Assembly: GCF_001050345.1 (NCBI RefSeq)
Contig: NZ_LFMW01000039.1
Span: forward strand, 62,001 to 126,000
Direction of reading: 5' to 3'
Origin: Pseudomonas fildesensis
GTDB taxonomy: Bacteria > Pseudomonadota > Gammaproteobacteria > Pseudomonadales > Pseudomonadaceae
DNA: 64,000 bases
Part shown: piece by piece, positions 8,342 through 16,013 of the stretch
How positions within the stretch are numbered: the first letter of the stretch is position 1
Layout: each line of letters starts with the position of its first letter
Program-made: the position numbers and the translations under genes
Notes under the pieces: model-generated
What the model was told of the DNA's origin: nothing
Seen by the model: the letters and a program-made list of their open reading frames with translations, nothing else
Database searches by the model: none

Positions 8342-8358
8342 TTAATGATAATGACTCG
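8342..8358 (+). promoter_or_regulatory. Fur-box-like sequence upstream of the response regulator
   Basis: TTAATGATAATGACTCG resembles the Fur consensus GATAATGATAATCATTATC over its central AATGATAAT. It lies about 45 bp upstream of the preferred ATG of a response regulator gene that is adjacent to a siderophore-receptor gene. Iron control is inferred. Confidence 0.4.
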
Positions 8359-8401
8359 TAGTAATATTCGCCCTCTCCCGCTCAACCCTCCGAGGGCTGC
8401 A

Positions 8402-9145
8402 ATGCCGTTTGCCCCTGTGCCTGTCGCACCGCGCGTGTTGGTGGTGGATGACCACCGCAAGATCCGCGAACCCCTGGCCATGTACCTGCGTCGACACACC
8501 TTTGAGGTGCGCACCGCCGAAGACGCGGCCGGCATGTGGCAATTGCTCAAGACCCAGGCCTTCGATGTGGTGGTGCTCGACGTGCTGCTGCCCGACGGCG
8601 ATGGCTTCGAGTTGTGCAACCAATTGCACCGGCGCAGCAATAACCCGGTGATTTTGCTGACGGCCCGGGACACCGCTGCCGATCGCATTCGCGGCCTGGA
8701 CCTGGGCGCTGACGATTACGTTACCAAGCCGTTCGAGCCCCGCGAACTGGTGGCGCGCATCAACAGCGTGCTGCGCCGCCAGGGCCGTAACACCGGACCT
8801 TCAACACTCAGCAACGGCGCACGCGCCTATCACTTTGCCGGCTGGCATTTCAGCGTCAGCAACGCAACGCTGTGCCGCGACGGCGCCCCCGCGATTCAGC
8901 TGAGCACCGCAGAAAGCCGACTGCTGCAAGTCTTCCTCAACCACCCCAACACCCTGCTACACCGCGAGCGGCTGATCGACTTGACCGCCGCCGCCGACAG
9001 CGACGTGAGTGACCGTGCCATCGACCGCCAGGTCAGCCGTCTGCGGCGCAAACTGGCCCAGGGCGATGCCGCACCGGACCTGCTGCGCACCATCTGGGGC
9101 GGCGGTTACCTGCTGGCGGCCGAGGTCAGCGAATGCACGCCCTGA
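8402..9145 (+). CDS. OmpR-family two-component response regulator
   Basis: 247 residues from the ATG at 8402; an upstream in-frame ATG near 8345 overlaps the Fur-like site and is less likely. The receiver domain has the acidic pair D16-D17, the phospho-acceptor D60 (VVVLDVLLPDG) and the lysine of YVTKPF. The C-terminal winged helix (about 150-240) has the OmpR/PhoB pattern with LSTAESRLLQVFL and SDRAIDRQVSRLRRKL. It overlaps the kinase gene by 13 nt, so the pair is co-translated. The pair converges on a CirA-type receptor gene, an arrangement like PfeRS next to the enterobactin receptor PfeA of P. aeruginosa; its target is therefore probably the receptor. Confidence 0.87.
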   Translation: MPFAPVPVAPRVLVVDDHRKIREPLAMYLRRHTFEVRTAEDAAGMWQLLKTQAFDVVVLDVLLPDGDGFELCNQLHRRSNNPVILLTARDTAADRIRGLDLGADDYVTKPFEPRELVARINSVLRRQGRNTGPSTLSNGARAYHFAGWHFSVSNATLCRDGAPAIQLSTAESRLLQVFLNHPNTLLHRERLIDLTAAADSDVSDRAIDRQVSRLRRKLAQGDAAPDLLRTIWGGGYLLAAEVSECTP

Positions 9146-10485
9146 GCCGACTGTGGCCCAGCGCGATGGCGCACCAGTTGGGACTGTTGTTGTTACTCGC
9201 ACTGCTTGCCTCGAACGCCATTGCGATGTTGTTCCTGCAACGCACCGGCAACCTGATCCACCCGTTGTCGCGCAGTTTCAGCCTGGAGCGCTTGAGCACC
9301 GCGCATCACGCCGCCGTCGAGTTGACCGCCACTGAAACCGCGCATCTGTTAAGCGCCATGAGCACCGACGGCGCGCGCTTCTGGATTGCCTCGACGCCGG
9401 ACGTCGCGCCGTTTGAACTGCGCCAGGAGGAACATCGGCTGGCCAGCGAGTTGCGCACACAACTGCAATTGAACAACGACGTCGCCATCGGCATGCAGTT
9501 GGAGCGCATCAGTGGTGCCGACGCGCGCACCCATGTGTTCAGCCCCGCCGGCTGGGCGCCGTTGCGACTGCGCAGCAGTGTCGCGCTGCCGAGCGGCGAG
9601 TACTTGAACGCCCTGCAACACCCCGCCGGCGCCTATGAATGGGGCCGCGTCCTGGCCTACAGCCTGCCGGTGACGACGCTGCCGGTGCTGCTGATCGTGA
9701 TGTTTTTCATCGCGCGGGTGGTGCGCCCGGTGAAAACCCTGGCCCAGGCCACCGAACGGGTCAGCCGCGGCGAATGGATTGCGCCGCTGCCGGAACAAGG
9801 CCCGAGGGAAGCGCGCGAGTTGACCATGGCCTTCAACACCATGCAGGCCAGCCTGGCGCGGCATGTGGAAGGCCGCACGCGGATGCTTGCGGCGGTCAGC
9901 CACGACTTAAACACACCGATCACCGAGCTGCGCCTGCAGGTCGAATTGCTGGAGCCCGGCGCGGCCCGCGATGACATGCTTGAAAGCCTCGAGGAGTTGA
10001 GCGCCATGGTGCGCGAAACCCTGAATTTCGTGCGCGATGATGCGGTGCAGGAAAGCACCGCCACGCTGTCGCTCACGGCCCTGCTGGAGGATCTGGCCAA
10101 GCGTTACCAGCGCCTGCAGCAGCCCGTCACCTGGCACGCCGCATCGCCGCTGATGCTGACGTGTCGCCCGCTGGCGCTCAAGCGTGCCCTCACCAACCTG
10201 ATCGACAACGCCCTGCACCATGCCGGCGACGCCAGCATCCGCCTGACGCGCCAGGATGACGGCCTGCTGTGCATCGAGATTCTCGACCACGGCCAGGGCT
10301 TGCCCGAAGAGTGGCTCACGAAAGTGTTCGAGCCCTTTGTACAACGCGGTGTCAGCGACGGCGGGCTGGGGCTGGGCCTGGCGATTGCACGGTCGTGCAT
10401 CCAGGCCCACGGCGGCGAGCTGGTGCTGGAAAATCGCCCTCCGGCCGGCCTCTGCGCGGTGGTGCGACTGCCTGCAGCGCTTTAG
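9133..10485 (+). CDS. Sensor histidine kinase
   Basis: 450 residues. TM1 lies at about 15-35, a periplasmic sensor region at about 36-172, TM2 at about 175-195, then HAMP, the H-box with H257, N-box (NLIDNALHHAG) and G-boxes (GGLGLGLAIARSCIQAHGG). The H-box reads SHDLNTPITELR rather than the common HDLRTPLTR; asparagine replaces the arginine after HDL. It probably autophosphorylates H257 and passes the phosphate to D60 of the adjacent regulator. The periplasmic domain suggests that it senses something entering through, or captured by, the neighbouring outer-membrane receptor; this is inference. Its stop overlaps the convergent receptor stop by 4 bp. Confidence 0.87.
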   Translation: MHALSRLWPSAMAHQLGLLLLLALLASNAIAMLFLQRTGNLIHPLSRSFSLERLSTAHHAAVELTATETAHLLSAMSTDGARFWIASTPDVAPFELRQEEHRLASELRTQLQLNNDVAIGMQLERISGADARTHVFSPAGWAPLRLRSSVALPSGEYLNALQHPAGAYEWGRVLAYSLPVTTLPVLLIVMFFIARVVRPVKTLAQATERVSRGEWIAPLPEQGPREARELTMAFNTMQASLARHVEGRTRMLAAVSHDLNTPITELRLQVELLEPGAARDDMLESLEELSAMVRETLNFVRDDAVQESTATLSLTALLEDLAKRYQRLQQPVTWHAASPLMLTCRPLALKRALTNLIDNALHHAGDASIRLTRQDDGLLCIEILDHGQGLPEEWLTKVFEPFVQRGVSDGGLGLGLAIARSCIQAHGGELVLENRPPAGLCAVVRLPAAL

Positions 10486-12422
10486 AAGTTGAGCGTGGCG
10501 CCCATCCACAGCGTGCGGCCGTAATTCACTGTGCCGTAGGTTTCGTCGTCCAGGCGCTTGTCGGTGAGGTTGTTGAGGGAGGCATTGAGCGTCAGCGACT
10601 CGGTCAGGTCGTAGGAGCCGCCCAGGTCTGCGGTGGTATAGCCCGGCGCCGGTTCGTCAGTGGTGATGGTGTTGCCGGTTTCTTCACCGTAGTAGCTCAA
10701 CGAAGCCCAGGCCTGGGCGCGGTCGTTGATGCTCCACTCAGTGCGCACATTGGCCTTTTGCTTGGGCGTGAGGGCCAGGGGCGCGCCGGCGTTGGCGCCA
10801 CTTTTTTGCTCGGAATCGGTGTAGGTGTAGTTGGCCTTGAGCAGCACGCTGGGGTTGATGTCCCATTGGCCGTTGAGCTCCACGCCCTGGATGATCGCCT
10901 TGTCGACGTTGACCCGCTCCATGATGGTGTAGCCGTTCCAGCGCCGGTCGGTGGTGACGGTGGAGAGCTTGTCCTGAAAGTCGTTATAGAACAGCGTCAC
11001 GCCGCCCGACAGGTTGTCGCGGTTGCTCCACAGCGCCGACAGTTCATAGTTGGTGCTGGTTTCGGGCTTGAGGTCGGGGTTGCCGAACATCACGAAACGG
11101 TTGCGCCGCAGGTAAGCGTAGTCGGCCACCACCGCGCGCAGTTCGGGCGCCTTGAAGCCTCGGGCGATACCGCCTTTGAACGTCCATTGATCGGTGGCGC
11201 GCCACACCCCGTAGACACGCGGGCTGACGTGCGCGCCGTACTCTTCGTGTTCATCCAGGCGCAGGCCGGTGGTGAGCGCGAAGCTGTCGGTGACCGACCA
11301 TTCGTTCTCTGCGAACAGCGCTTTTTGTACCACCGAAAATGTGTAGTCGACGCGGTCACCGAGGCCCTGGTTCCAGTCGGTCAACTCGCTTTCATTCCAT
11401 TGCAGGCCCACGGTGCTGACGTTGTGCGCGGTGGGCACCACCAGCTTGGCGTCGAACACGGTGTTCTTGACCTGCGGTTTGCGCCCGTAGATGTCGGTTT
11501 GCGCCGGGGTCGCCTTGCCTTCGCGGCTGGAGGTTTCCTGGGACAACGCGATGTCGGAAGTGGCCCAGCCCCAACGGCCCTGATGGGACAGCGACCAGTG
11601 ATCACGGTTGTTTTCCTGCTCTCGGGTGGCCCAGTTGGCGCTCATGCCGTCGCCATTTTTCAGGCGGGTAGCGCCGGCTTCGAGCAGGATGTCGTGGTCA
11701 ATCGTAGGCGTGAAGGCCAGGCGCGCGGTGAGGTCGCGATGGTCGGCTTGGCTGAAACCATTGGTCTGTTCGATGTCATCGTCGGCCTGACGATCCAGGT
11801 AGCGCCCCCACACCTGCAGGCCGAGGAAATCTTCCTTGAGCGGGCCGCTGAGGTAGAACTGGGTTTGCCGCGCGTTGCCCTGGTCGCTGTGCTGGCGCGC
11901 CGAATAATCGTAGCCAATCGAGCCACCCCAGGTCGGCGAGACCTTGCGCGTGATCACGTTGATCACACCGCCGATGGCGTCTGAGCCGTACAACGACGAC
12001 ATCGGCCCGCGCACCACTTCGATCCGCTCGATGGCGGCGGCCGGCGGCACAAAGCTCTGCTCGTAGCCACTGTTGCCGTTGACCCGCGATTCCCGCGCGC
12101 TCTGGCGTTTGCCGTCGACCATGATCAGGGTGTAATCGGCCGGCATGCCACGGATGGAAATATCGGTTTCATTCGCCCCGCCGTTGACCGTCACGCCCTC
12201 GACATCCCGCACCGCGTCACCGAGGTCGCGGTAGGATTTGCGGCGCAACGATTCGCCGTCAATCACCGTCACCGAAGCCGGCGCGTCTTCCACACTTTGT
12301 GCATAGCCTGCGGCCGTTACCACAACATCGTTGAGTTCCAGTGCCACGGGCTCATCCGCATGAGCGTGAAGACTGGCCGCAACCAGCAGGGCCAGGGGCG
12401 AGAAACGAAAAGCAGGCAGCAT
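10482..12422 (-). CDS. cirA: TonB-dependent receptor, CirA/catecholate-siderophore type
   Basis: 646 residues from the ATG at 12422, which starts a clean signal peptide (MLPAFRFSPLALLVAASLHAHA); the frame extends to a TTG at 12449. The TonB box lies near LELNDVVVTAAG. The plug domain shows APASVTVIDGESLRRKSYRDL, ISIRGMPADYTLIMVDGKR and the classic IERIEVVRGPMSSLYGSDAIGGVINVITRK. The C-terminus ends in F after GRTLWMGATLNF, as outer-membrane barrels do. Length and plug sequence are closest to Cir/IrgA receptors, which take up catecholate siderophores or their breakdown products. The convergent two-component system and upstream Fur-like site fit iron-regulated induction by substrate. Confidence 0.85.
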   Translation of the reverse strand: MLPAFRFSPLALLVAASLHAHADEPVALELNDVVVTAAGYAQSVEDAPASVTVIDGESLRRKSYRDLGDAVRDVEGVTVNGGANETDISIRGMPADYTLIMVDGKRQSARESRVNGNSGYEQSFVPPAAAIERIEVVRGPMSSLYGSDAIGGVINVITRKVSPTWGGSIGYDYSARQHSDQGNARQTQFYLSGPLKEDFLGLQVWGRYLDRQADDDIEQTNGFSQADHRDLTARLAFTPTIDHDILLEAGATRLKNGDGMSANWATREQENNRDHWSLSHQGRWGWATSDIALSQETSSREGKATPAQTDIYGRKPQVKNTVFDAKLVVPTAHNVSTVGLQWNESELTDWNQGLGDRVDYTFSVVQKALFAENEWSVTDSFALTTGLRLDEHEEYGAHVSPRVYGVWRATDQWTFKGGIARGFKAPELRAVVADYAYLRRNRFVMFGNPDLKPETSTNYELSALWSNRDNLSGGVTLFYNDFQDKLSTVTTDRRWNGYTIMERVNVDKAIIQGVELNGQWDINPSVLLKANYTYTDSEQKSGANAGAPLALTPKQKANVRTEWSINDRAQAWASLSYYGEETGNTITTDEPAPGYTTADLGGSYDLTESLTLNASLNNLTDKRLDDETYGTVNYGRTLWMGATLNF

Positions 12423-12451
12423 GGGCGTAGACCTTAGGATTAGACTCAAAA

Positions 12452-12470
12452 GAGAATCGTAATCATCCAG
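12452..12470 (-). promoter_or_regulatory. Fur-box-like sequence upstream of cirA
   Basis: GAGAATCGTAATCATCCAG matches 12 of the first 15 positions of the Fur consensus GATAATGATAATCATTATC. It lies 30-48 bp upstream of the receptor ATG. Confidence 0.5.
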
Positions 12471-12570
12471 CCCTGAAAAACTTGGACAAAGTGTGACAAC
12501 TCAGGCCGAACCCGCGGTGAGCCGGCCACCGCCCATGGCGTGCGGCCCGTGATTTTGAACGCCCTGGCGG

Positions 12571-12735
12571 CTAATGCCGATCAGTTAAGGGCGGGCGCTG
12601 TAACTGTGGCGAGCGAATTTGCTCGCGTTGGGCTGCGAAGCGGCCCAGTCAGGCAACGAATTTATTCAGGAAGATATGCCTCGCCGGGTTTGGGGCTGCT
12701 GCGCAGCCCAACGCAGGGCAAGCCTGCTCGCCACA
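12571..12735. repeat. 43-bp repeat element copy 2 plus REP cluster
   Basis: This covers most of the 395-bp gap between cirA and the peptidase gene. 12571-12613 is CTAATGCCGATCAGTTAAGG ... GTAACTGTGGCGAG, inverted relative to 7271-7313. It runs into a REP doublet: GTGGCGAGCGAATTTGCTCGCG, a centre with GGGGCTGCTGCGCAGCCC, and GCAAGCCTGCTCGCCACA. I see nothing else in the gap apart from the Fur-like site and a few tens of unremarkable bases. Confidence 0.75.
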
Positions 12736-12817
12736 ACAAGCCAGTTTATCCAGCAACCAGCCCGCTCGCTTCAGGAGCAGGCTCACCCATAGAGTACCAG
12801 TGAGCCCTGCGACCCGA

Positions 12818-14047
12818 TCAGCGCTTCGAAAGCTCCATAATCATCCGGCTAAGCAAGTAAATCCGCGGCGCCACACTCTCCACTTCCGCATATTCCTCCG
12901 ACGTATGAATATTGCCCCCCACAATCCCAAACCCATCCAGCGTCGGCGTCCCAACCCCGGCCGACAAACTTGCATCCGCCGCCCCGCCGCTGCCTTCAAT
13001 CGTCAACGTCTTGCCTAACTCGCCATAAATCCCCTGGGCAATCGCCACCAACTTGTCGGACTCCGGCGTCTGCGGCATCGGCGGCAAGCCACGCTGCAAA
13101 GTGGTCTTCACTTCCGTCTCCGCAATCAGTTTGTTGGCCGACACCCGCGCCAAGTCTTTCTCGATGCGATCAAACTCTTCCGGCAACGCCGCGCGTACAT
13201 CCGCTTTGGCGATGGCCTGGTCGGGGATCACGTTGGTACGGTCGCCAGCCTTGATCACGGTGAAGTTGATGGTGGTTTTCTTCTCTTCATCACCCAGCTT
13301 GCCCAGTTGCAGGATCTGGTGAGCGGCCTCCATGGCGGCGTTGCGGCCCAGTTCCGGGGCGACACCGGCGTGGGCGGCTTTGCCTTTGACTTCGACCACG
13401 GCGGTGGCGCTGCCTTTGCGCCACACCACCAAACCGTCGGCTGGGCGGCCGGGTTCGAGGTTCAACGTTACGTCGTGGCCCTTGGCGGTTTTGCGGATCA
13501 GTTCGGAGGCGGCCTCGGAGCCGGTTTCTTCGCTGGCGTCGAGCAGGAAGGTGATTTGCGCATAGTCCTTGAAGCCCTGGTTTTTCAGGACTTTTAGCGC
13601 GTAGATGCCGGCGACGATGCCGCCCTTGTCATCCATCACACCGGGGCCATAGGCGCGGCCGTCCTTGATGTGGAACGGGCGTTCGGCGGCCGAGCCTTCC
13701 TTGAACACGGTGTCCATGTGGGCCATCAGCAGGATCCTGGCTTTGCCGGTGCCCTTGAGGGTGGCGATGATGTGGCTGCTATTGGCCGCGGCATCCGGCA
13801 CCCGCTCGATGCTGAAACCCAGCTGTTTCAGTTCATCGACGGCGATGTCGCTCACCTGGGTCAGGCCCGGCCCGTAGCCCGAACCGGAGTCGATGTTCAC
13901 CAGGCGCTCCAGCAGTTTCAAGGCGTCGGCCTTGTACTGTTCTGAGTCGGTCTGGATTTGTTTGTGGGGTTCGGCGCTGTAGGCCGGGAGTGCAAACGAC
14001 AAGGCCAGCGTCGCGGCCAAAAGCGTACGGGGGAAGGTGAAGAGCAT
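12818..14047 (-). CDS. Periplasmic M20 family peptidase (glutamate carboxypeptidase type)
   Basis: 409 residues from the ATG at 14047 (AAGGA seven bases upstream); the longer frame to 14083 adds only polar residues ahead of a good signal peptide (MLFTFPRTLLAATLALSFALPAYSA). The co-catalytic two-metal site is visible: LLMAHMDTVF (His and the catalytic Asp two residues later), GPGVMDDKGG (bridging Asp), SEETGSEA (general-base Glu and metal Glu) and a late metal His in GGNIHTSEEY. A dimerisation lid domain lies at about 200-310. The family includes carboxypeptidase G2, which removes C-terminal glutamate from folates and peptides. The exact substrate is inferred only at family level. Confidence 0.87.
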   Translation of the reverse strand: MLFTFPRTLLAATLALSFALPAYSAEPHKQIQTDSEQYKADALKLLERLVNIDSGSGYGPGLTQVSDIAVDELKQLGFSIERVPDAAANSSHIIATLKGTGKARILLMAHMDTVFKEGSAAERPFHIKDGRAYGPGVMDDKGGIVAGIYALKVLKNQGFKDYAQITFLLDASEETGSEAASELIRKTAKGHDVTLNLEPGRPADGLVVWRKGSATAVVEVKGKAAHAGVAPELGRNAAMEAAHQILQLGKLGDEEKKTTINFTVIKAGDRTNVIPDQAIAKADVRAALPEEFDRIEKDLARVSANKLIAETEVKTTLQRGLPPMPQTPESDKLVAIAQGIYGELGKTLTIEGSGGAADASLSAGVGTPTLDGFGIVGGNIHTSEEYAEVESVAPRIYLLSRMIMELSKR

Positions 14048-14094
14048 GAACCGATCCTTGTTTTTGTGCGCAGGTGAAGGCACACCCTACCCCA

Positions 14095-15153
14095 CTAAAC
14101 CGACCTCAACCAAGTGCCTTGAACCGAGCTGACCCGGTTGCGCCCGCTGCTCTTGGCTGCGTACAACGCCTGGTCGGCATCGTTGAGCCAACTGGTGGAG
14201 TCGGCATGCCCAGGCTGATACGGCGCCAGGCCGATGCTCAGGCTGGCGCGCAAGGTCGGGTCCTGCGCATAGGCCAGTGCGTTGAAACGATCACGCAGCG
14301 CGTCCATCACTTCGGTGGCGCGGTTAAGCGGCATGTCCGGCAGGATCACGCAGAATTCATCACCGCCATAACGCCCGGCCAGGTCGGTTGCGCGCAGGTT
14401 CTGGCGCAGCACTTTGCTGAGCTGGCGCAGGACGATGTCGCCGGTAACGTGGCCGTAGGTGTCGTTGATGACCTTGAAATGGTCGATGTCGATCAGCGCA
14501 ATGGCCGCGCCCTGCTGATCACGGCGGCAGCGTTGGAACTCGATTTCCAGGTGGTCCTTCCACGCGCCGTGGTTGAGCAGGCCGGACAGGCTGTCGGTGC
14601 GGCTCAGCGCCAGCAGCTCGCGTTTATGCCGCGCCAGGGTCACGGCCTGGCGGTAGCAGATCCAGCCCAGCGCCAGCGGGTACAGCATCAGGATCGGCAG
14701 GCAGGCATACAACTGGGTCTGGCTGGTCACCGCGATAAACGCCGGGGTGAACACCAGCAGTGACGTGCCAATGCCCAACGCCTGGGCCACCCAACCCGCC
14801 AGCATGAAGCGCGGACCGCCGATGGCCACATTATTCATGGTCATCATCGACAGAGTGGTGACGCCGGGCAACGGGTTGAAATACATGGCACCGACCCAGA
14901 ACCCGCCGCAAAAGGAATCGAACAGCAGGTTGCGGCGCTCGCAGCGCAGGGAACTGGTGGTGCGGCGCGACCACTGATACGCCAGGTGCGGCCAGACGAA
15001 GGCGTTAATTACCATAAACGCCCACACCCAAAGGGGTGGGCTCAAGGGGGACATGCCGAACGCCACGCACACAAAGCCGAGCGTCAGCCCCAGCGTGCGG
15101 GATTTGTACAACCGTTTAGCGAGCGGAAGTCCGTTTCCTCCGGCAGCTGGCAT
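14095..15153 (-). CDS. MASE2-GGDEF diguanylate cyclase
   Basis: 352 residues if started at the ATG at 15153 (AGGA upstream); the open frame reaches 15216. The N-terminal about 160 residues are a MASE2 membrane sensor with several hydrophobic helices, recognised from LPLAKRLYKSRTLGLTLGF and WVWAFMVINAFVWPHLAYQ, as in E. coli AdrA/DgcC. The GGDEF domain (about 185-345) has the intact active site GGDEF and, five residues upstream, RATD, a product-inhibition I-site. It should make c-di-GMP from two GTP at the inner membrane and be feedback-inhibited. In AdrA the product drives cellulose synthesis; here the output is unknown. It is a single gene. Confidence 0.9.
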   Translation of the reverse strand: MPAAGGNGLPLAKRLYKSRTLGLTLGFVCVAFGMSPLSPPLWVWAFMVINAFVWPHLAYQWSRRTTSSLRCERRNLLFDSFCGGFWVGAMYFNPLPGVTTLSMMTMNNVAIGGPRFMLAGWVAQALGIGTSLLVFTPAFIAVTSQTQLYACLPILMLYPLALGWICYRQAVTLARHKRELLALSRTDSLSGLLNHGAWKDHLEIEFQRCRRDQQGAAIALIDIDHFKVINDTYGHVTGDIVLRQLSKVLRQNLRATDLAGRYGGDEFCVILPDMPLNRATEVMDALRDRFNALAYAQDPTLRASLSIGLAPYQPGHADSTSWLNDADQALYAAKSSGRNRVSSVQGTWLRSV

Positions 15154-15257
15154 GGTGTGGTGATCCTGGATGAATGCCTGGAGTCTATCAGGGCGAAGGC
15201 AATACGCCACTACCACTCATAAGCTCATTACCGCCGTAAATCACCTATTCAAAACGA

Positions 15258-15890
15258 TTAGTGGGAAAACCCTCGCGCCAGCATCAACGCCACCCCCAAC
15301 AGCAACACCGCCGTGACCCGCTGCAACATCACGCGCCGCCGAGGGTTTTCCAACACGTGCTTGATACGCTGGCCGAAATAGCAATACAGGCAGCCACTGG
15401 CAAATTGCAGCAGCAGAAAGGTCAGGCCGAGGATGGCGATGTCCGTCGCGGAGCTGTGCTCCCCTGCCCCGGCAAACTGTGGGAATACGGCGCTGAACAG
15501 GATGAGGGTCTTGGGGTTGGAAAATCCGGTCAACAGCCCTTTGCCGAACAGGCTGCGCGCGCCCTCGACGGCGCCGGCGCGGTCAATTGACATGCCGCTG
15601 CTCGTCCACTGCTTATAAGCCAGGTAGAGGATGTACGCCACGCCGACATACTGGATGGCTTGGGTGATCGCAAGGTTGCCCTTGATCAGTTCCGAGAAGC
15701 CCACGGCAAAGATCAGGATCGAAATCAGGTACGCCACGCTGGCGCCGATCTGCGCCGGGATCGAACGGCGCAAGCCGTCCCTGAGGCCCAGGCTCAACAG
15801 CAGCAGGGTCATGGGGCCGGGACTGAAGGTCATGGTGGCGCAAAACAGCAGGAAGTAGAGAAACGAAGAGAGCGTCAATGCGCTGGTCAT
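15258..15890 (-). CDS. LysE/RhtB family amino-acid exporter
   Basis: 210 residues with about six hydrophobic helices. It starts with the family pattern FLLFCATMTFSPGPMTLLLLSLGLRDG (TPGP-type motif SPGPM at about residue 25) and contains the FSNPKTLILFSAVFPQF motif of LysE/RhtB efflux proteins at about 125-140. These proteins export amino acids such as lysine, homoserine or threonine from the cytoplasm. It is divergent from a MocR-type PLP-dependent regulator (16014). Exporter-regulator pairs of this kind often respond to the amino acid being exported; that link is inferred from position and from the shared repeats between them. Confidence 0.88.
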   Translation of the reverse strand: MTSALTLSSFLYFLLFCATMTFSPGPMTLLLLSLGLRDGLRRSIPAQIGASVAYLISILIFAVGFSELIKGNLAITQAIQYVGVAYILYLAYKQWTSSGMSIDRAGAVEGARSLFGKGLLTGFSNPKTLILFSAVFPQFAGAGEHSSATDIAILGLTFLLLQFASGCLYCYFGQRIKHVLENPRRRVMLQRVTAVLLLGVALMLARGFSH

Positions 15891-15965
15891 GGCTAGGACC
15901 CTGGGTTAGAAGGCCTACAGTTTAGGCAAGCAGCGTTGCACAAGGCAGGTAAAGTGAGGCTTAAT

Positions 15966-15999
15966 CCGGCCAAACTTCACCGGTAAAACTACCGGCAAA
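15966..15999. promoter_or_regulatory. Direct repeats in the lysE/mocR intergenic region
   Basis: Three copies of a CCGG-N2-AAA element occur: CCGGCCAAACT at 15966, CCGGTAAAACT at 15980 and CCGGCAAAGAC at 15992. The last two also form the inverted repeat CCGGT-aaaact-ACCGG. MocR regulators such as GabR bind direct repeats, so this is a plausible operator for the gene at 16014. Confidence 0.5.
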
Positions 16000-16013
16000 G
16001 ACAAGGACTGTTT

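Noticed and set aside
7361..8401. Upstream extension of the response-regulator frame to 7361
   Set aside because: The extension is antisense to pirin and has no regulator homology; the receiver domain starts just after the ATG at 8402.
10269..11984. 571-codon plus-strand frame running from the kinase gene into cirA
   Set aside because: It overlaps the kinase in another frame and cirA in antisense; both real genes have complete family motifs.
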